In this document: in pieces, positions 60,338 through 64,000 of the stretch
Layout of the letters: every line of letters starts with the position of its first letter
Position numbering within the stretch: the stretch's first letter is position 1
Source: Stutzerimonas stutzeri
Lineage (GTDB): Bacteria > Pseudomonadota > Gammaproteobacteria > Pseudomonadales > Pseudomonadaceae
Direction: 5' to 3'
NCBI RefSeq assembly: GCF_002890915.1
Contig: NZ_POUT01000005.1
Location: 62,001 to 126,000 of the forward strand
Length of the DNA stretch: 64,000 nucleotides
Notes under the pieces: model-generated
Databases searched by the model: none
The model's input: only the letters and a program-made list of their open reading frames with translations
Told to the model about the DNA's origin: nothing
Position numbers and translations under genes: made by a program

Positions 60338-60608
60338 GACGCCGTTCATGCTTTGCGCGCATGCGGCGAGGCGGGACCAGACACCCGCTCGGATTGCCGC
60401 CCGATAGCACGTAGACTCGGCCCTTCTCGGCTGTTTCCATCCTGCCTCGCGCCTGATGCGCGAGGAGGTGAACGAGGACAACTGGACTTCGAGCGAGCCA
60501 CGACCGCCCAGGCGCCTTGCCGGCCCTTTCGGCGGTTCCCGGCCCCGGCTCGATTGACCTCGCAAAGGCGAATCCGATAATTCGCCGACCACTTCCCCCA
60601 GGGGCAGC

Positions 60609-62576
60609 ATGAGCATGGAACGACTCGATCGACAGGTGGACGCCTACGTCGCCTGGAAGCGCGACCTGATCCGCGAAATCACCCGCTACCGCAGCTGGCT
60701 GGCGCACAACCGGCTCGACAGCGAAGCCGTCGCAGCCCGCCTGGAACGGGCCCTGCGGGTACTGCGCACCGACCACATCACCCTGGCCTTCGTCGGCGAG
60801 TATTCGCGCGGCAAGACCGAACTGATCAACAGCCTGTTCTTTTCCGCCTACGGCCAGCGCATCCTGCCGTCGCGCGCCGGGCGTACCACCATGTGCCCCA
60901 CCGAACTGCTGTTCGATCCGCGCGCGGAGCGCTCCTACATCCGCCTGCTGCCCATCGAATCACGCCTGGAAGACACCAGCATCGCCCAGCTCAAGCGCAC
61001 CCCGCGCCACTGGCTGAACCTGCCGCTGGACCCGCAAGATCCCGACAGCATGGTCGAAGCCTTCACCCAGGTCGCACTGACCAAGGCCATGCCGGTGGAG
61101 CAGGCCATCCAGCTCGGCTTCGATCCGAGCGCGCTGGAGAGCGCCGGCAGCGCGGATGCGGTGCTGGTGCCGGCCTGGCGACATGCCGTGGTCAACTTCG
61201 ACCACCCGCTGCTGCGCCAGGGCCTGCGCATTCTCGACACGCCCGGCCTCAACGCCCTGGGCAGCGAGCCGGAGCTGACCCTGTCGATGCTGCCCAATGC
61301 CCAGGCCATCATCTTCCTGCTGTCCGCCGACACCGGCGTCACCGCCAGCGACATGCAGATCTGGCAGCAGCACATCCGCCAGCTCGACGAAGACACCCAG
61401 AGCAGCCTGTTCGCCGTGCTGAACAAGATCGACGTGCTCTGGGACGATCTGGCCGGCGAGGATTTCGTGCACGCCGCCATTGCCGAAATCCAGGCCGGCA
61501 CCGCCCAGCAGCTGGGCATCGACAGCGCCGACGTGCTGCCGCTGTCGGCCAAGCAGGCATTGATGGCGAAGATTCGCGGCGATCAGGCGCTGCTCGAGCG
61601 CAGCCGGCTGGAACACCTGGAAAAACTGCTCGCCCAGCGCATCCTGGCGCAGAAGGAACACCAGCTGGAAGACCAGGTGGTGCACCAGGTGCTGGCGCTG
61701 GTGCAGAACAGCCAGCAGGTACTCAAGCTGCGCCTGGAAAAGGTCATCGAACAACGCGACCTGCTGGCCAGCCACCAGCAGGGCAGCGGCCAGATGCTGC
61801 TCGAGCTCACCGCCCGCACGCGGCACGATCACAACCGCCACCACAAGCGCCTGCTCGACCTGAGGACCAACCAGCGTTTGCTGCAGCGCCAGGGCGAACT
61901 GCTGCGTGCGGCGATTCGCGCCGAGCGGCTGGAGGAACACCTGGCGCGCCTGCGCCGCAGCCTCACCGGCAGCCTGACCACGCTCGGCATCAATCTCGCC
62001 ATCCTGCATTTCTTCCGCTCCATGGAGCAGGACCTGGGCATCCTCGAACAGGAGGCCGAGCGCGCCAACAAGATGGTCGCGGCCATCTACCGCCGGCACA
62101 ACGAGGAGAACCCGCTGCACGGCATCGACCCGCCGCAGTTCCTGCTGGTCCCCTACCAGCGCGAGCTCAAGAGCCTGCAGGGCAAGGCCGATCAGTTCCG
62201 CCTGCAGCTCAAGACCCTGCTCACCGAGCAGCGCACGCTGACCCGGCGCTTCTTCGCCACCCTGGTGCAGGAAGTCATCGGCCTGCACCAGCGCCTGCGC
62301 CAGGAGGCCGAACAATGGTCCGGCGATGCCCTGACGCCACTGCTGCAGTTCTCCCTGGAGCACAAGCAGCAACTGGAGACCCACATCCTGCAGCTCAAGG
62401 CCCTGGCCCAGGAAAACCAGCAGAACAGCCAGCGCGGGCAATTGCTGACCCGCTACAGCGGCGAACTGGAGCAGCAGCTGGCACAGGCCGGGGAAATGCT
62501 CCGCGCGCTGCGCCGGCCGGCGCCGATCCGCCGCCAGGGCAAGGTGGTCAGCCTGAGCAATGCGCAGATCCGGTAA
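60609..62576 (+). CDS. Dynamin-like GTPase
   Basis: A 655-residue protein with an N-terminal GTPase domain: G1 GEYSRGKT (63-70) followed by ELINSLF, G2 region with RTTMCPTELLF, G3 DTPG at 210-213, G4 NKID at 272-275. The rest is long, Gln/Leu/Glu-rich and helical (coiled-coil-like), with a weakly hydrophobic stretch (SLTTLGINLAILHFF, about 455-470) that could touch membranes. This matches bacterial dynamin-like proteins in layout. Roles known for other members include membrane fusion, repair and phage defence; none can be assigned here. It stands alone after a 271-bp gap with no clear element, ahead of metX. Confidence 0.83.
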   Translation: MSMERLDRQVDAYVAWKRDLIREITRYRSWLAHNRLDSEAVAARLERALRVLRTDHITLAFVGEYSRGKTELINSLFFSAYGQRILPSRAGRTTMCPTELLFDPRAERSYIRLLPIESRLEDTSIAQLKRTPRHWLNLPLDPQDPDSMVEAFTQVALTKAMPVEQAIQLGFDPSALESAGSADAVLVPAWRHAVVNFDHPLLRQGLRILDTPGLNALGSEPELTLSMLPNAQAIIFLLSADTGVTASDMQIWQQHIRQLDEDTQSSLFAVLNKIDVLWDDLAGEDFVHAAIAEIQAGTAQQLGIDSADVLPLSAKQALMAKIRGDQALLERSRLEHLEKLLAQRILAQKEHQLEDQVVHQVLALVQNSQQVLKLRLEKVIEQRDLLASHQQGSGQMLLELTARTRHDHNRHHKRLLDLRTNQRLLQRQGELLRAAIRAERLEEHLARLRRSLTGSLTTLGINLAILHFFRSMEQDLGILEQEAERANKMVAAIYRRHNEENPLHGIDPPQFLLVPYQRELKSLQGKADQFRLQLKTLLTEQRTLTRRFFATLVQEVIGLHQRLRQEAEQWSGDALTPLLQFSLEHKQQLETHILQLKALAQENQQNSQRGQLLTRYSGELEQQLAQAGEMLRALRRPAPIRRQGKVVSLSNAQIR

Positions 62577-62706
62577 AGCCCGTTGCCGTTTCGTCGCGCG
62601 CGCGAAGGAAATGGCAACGAACCCTGGCGCCGCTGCGATTCAGGATGAATTGCGCCGCGCATACCTTTAGACTTTGCCGCCTTCTTCAAGCAAGAGCCCA
62701 GGGTCG

Positions 62707-63846
62707 ATGCCCACTGCAATTCCCGCCGATTCCGTTGGCCTGGTGAGTCCGCAGGTCGCGCATTTTGCCGAACCACTGTCACTCGCCTGTGGCCGCACGC
62801 TGGCCGATTACCAGCTGATCTATGAAACCTACGGTGAGCTGAACGCCGCGCGCAGCAACGCCGTGCTGATCTGCCACGCCCTTTCCGGCCATCATCACGC
62901 GGCCGGCTACCACAGCCTGGACGACCGCAAGCCCGGCTGGTGGGATTCGTGCATCGGCCCCGGCAAGCCCATCGACACCGAGCGTTTCTTCGTCGTCAGC
63001 CTGAACAACCTCGGCGGCTGCAACGGCTCCACCGGCCCGGGCAGCACCAACCCGGCAAGCGGCAAGCCCTATGGGGCGGACTTTCCGGTAGTCACGGTGG
63101 AAGACTGGGTGCACAGCCAGGCGCGCCTGGCCGAGCGCCTCGGCATCGAGCAATGGGCTGCCGTGGTCGGCGGCAGCCTGGGCGGCATGCAGGCCCTGCA
63201 ATGGACCATCAGCTACCCCGAACGGGTGCGCCACTGCCTGGCCATCGCCTCGGCGCCCAAGCTGTCGGCGCAGAACATCGCCTTCAACGAAGTCGCGCGC
63301 CAGGCGATCCTCTCCGACCCCGAGTTCCATGGCGGTCACTTCCAGGAAATGGGCGTGATCCCCAAGCGCGGGCTGATGCTGGCGCGCATGGTCGGCCACA
63401 TCACCTACCTGTCCGACGACGCCATGGGCACCAAGTTCGGCCGCGGGCTGAAGAGCGAGAAGCTCAACTACGACTTCAACAGCGTCGAGTTCCAGGTCGA
63501 GAGCTACCTGCGCTACCAGGGCGAGGAGTTCTCCGGACGCTTCGACGCCAATACCTACCTGCTGATGACCAAGGCACTGGACTACTTCGACCCGGCCGCG
63601 GCCCACGACGACGATCTGGCCCGAACCTTCGAGGTCGCCCAGGCGAATTTCTGCGTGATGTCCTTCACCACCGACTGGCGCTTCTCGCCGGAGCGCTCGC
63701 GGGAAATCGTCGATGCCCTGCTCGCCGCGCGCAAGAACGTCTGCTACCTGGAGATCGAGGCGCCCCAGGGCCACGACGCCTTCCTGATTCCGAACCCCCG
63801 CTACCTGCAAGCCTTCCGCGGTTACATGAACCGCATCGCCGTATAA
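62707..63846 (+). CDS. metX: Homoserine O-acyltransferase (MetX)
   Basis: Alpha/beta-hydrolase acyltransferase that activates homoserine for methionine synthesis. The 379 residues match Pseudomonas MetX. Catalytic Ser157 in [12 protein letters not shown], the Asp/His pair late in the chain (VDALL region and QGHDAFL), and [17 protein letters not shown]. MetX proteins of this clade use succinyl-CoA in several Pseudomonas-type enzymes despite the name acetyltransferase; the donor cannot be read here. The start MPTAIPAD is taken rather than an upstream ATG. A TAGACT -10-like hexamer is at 62668. metW follows by 9 bp. Confidence 0.95.
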   Translation: MPTAIPADSVGLVSPQVAHFAEPLSLACGRTLADYQLIYETYGELNAARSNAVLICHALSGHHHAAGYHSLDDRKPGWWDSCIGPGKPIDTERFFVVSLNNLGGCNGSTGPGSTNPASGKPYGADFPVVTVEDWVHSQARLAERLGIEQWAAVVGGSLGGMQALQWTISYPERVRHCLAIASAPKLSAQNIAFNEVARQAILSDPEFHGGHFQEMGVIPKRGLMLARMVGHITYLSDDAMGTKFGRGLKSEKLNYDFNSVEFQVESYLRYQGEEFSGRFDANTYLLMTKALDYFDPAAAHDDDLARTFEVAQANFCVMSFTTDWRFSPERSREIVDALLAARKNVCYLEIEAPQGHDAFLIPNPRYLQAFRGYMNRIAV

Positions 63847-63855
63847 GGAACGAAC

Positions 63856-64000
63856 ATGCGCGCCGACCTGGACATCATCCAAGACTGGATTCCGGCCGGC
63901 AGCCGAGTACTCGACCTCGGCTGCGGCAACGGCGAGCTGCTGGCCTGGCTGCGCGACCACAAGCAGGTCAGCGGCTACGGGCTGGAAATCGACGCCGACA
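63856..64000 (+). CDS. metW: MetW, methionine biosynthesis methyltransferase-fold protein (5' part)
   Basis: The first 48 codons, cut by the window edge: MRADLDIIQDWIPAGSRVLDLGCGNGELLAWLRDHK, with the SAM-binding DLGCGNG. MetW is regularly encoded with MetX and is needed for methionine synthesis, apparently as a partner of MetX. The ATG follows AAGGAA. Confidence 0.92.
   Translation, partial: MRADLDIIQDWIPAGSRVLDLGCGNGELLAWLRDHKQVSGYGLEIDAD

Noticed and set aside
60338..60608. Possible small gene or RNA in the yggT-GTPase gap
   Set aside because: Frames here have no ribosome site or recognisable protein, and no convincing promoter-terminator pair was found.

Overview
The window is a contiguous piece of a high-GC Pseudomonas-type chromosome (Pseudomonas sensu lato). 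The evidence is gene content and order: complete type IV pilus twitching genes (pilGHIJK-chpABC, pilTU), an OprM/MexAB-type RND pump, fba-pgk-epd-tktA, metK behind an ArsR-methyltransferase gene, an S-adenosylhomocysteine (SAH) riboswitch ahead of ahcY, pyrR-pyrB-pyrC', and proC-yggT-metX-metW. Most blocks match the neighbourhood known from P. aeruginosa, but they are joined differently and carry insertions. The species cannot be fixed from the sequence alone.

Layout. 1-6.3 kb (minus strand): central carbon genes fba, two small lipoproteins, pgk, epd and tktA. 6.4-9.0 kb: an accessory module of a LysR regulator, a divergent Fe(II)/2-oxoglutarate amino-acid hydroxylase and a translationally coupled LysE-type exporter. 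9.0-11.3 kb: an ArsR-methyltransferase regulator with an 11+11 bp palindrome, then metK. 11.6-14.2 kb: an orphan type VI secretion cassette (PAAR-Tle1-like phospholipase and DUF2931 lipoprotein) between two similar hairpins. 14.2-21.2 kb: a DUF2780 protein, a YadGH-like ABC exporter, a ferric-reductase-like flavocytochrome, ligB, DUF1090, a cytochrome c' lipoprotein and an unknown six-cysteine secreted protein. 21.3-26 kb: promoter, SAH riboswitch, ahcY, metF and an RhlE-type helicase. 26-32 kb: oprM-mexB-mexA with a TtgR-type operator but no adjacent repressor. 32-35.5 kb: yceI, cytochrome b561, bioA, rsmE.

35.8-48.9 kb: the twitching chemosensory operon, read right to left as pilG, pilH, pilI, pilJ, pilK, chpA, chpB, chpC. 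chpA encodes a giant hybrid kinase with two (Ala-Glu)6 hexanucleotide repeat tracts. 49-55 kb: gshB, tonB3-like, yqgE, ruvX, pyrR, pyrB and a metal-site-degenerate dihydroorotase. 55-58.2 kb: a tandem-TM2 membrane protein, a REP-like inverted repeat, pilU and pilT. 58.2-64 kb: yggS, proC, yggT, a dynamin-like GTPase, metX and the 5' end of metW.

Functional themes. (1) The methyl cycle is spread over three loci with three apparent controls: ArsR-methyltransferase-metK, riboswitch-ahcY-metF and metX-metW. (2) Type IV pilus twitching: the chemosensory operon, the retraction ATPases and the neighbouring tonB3-like gene. (3) Export and competition: RND pump, amino-acid exporter, T6SS effector. No rRNA, tRNA, CRISPR array or insertion sequence was recognised. 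Intergenic space is rich in several families of inverted repeats.
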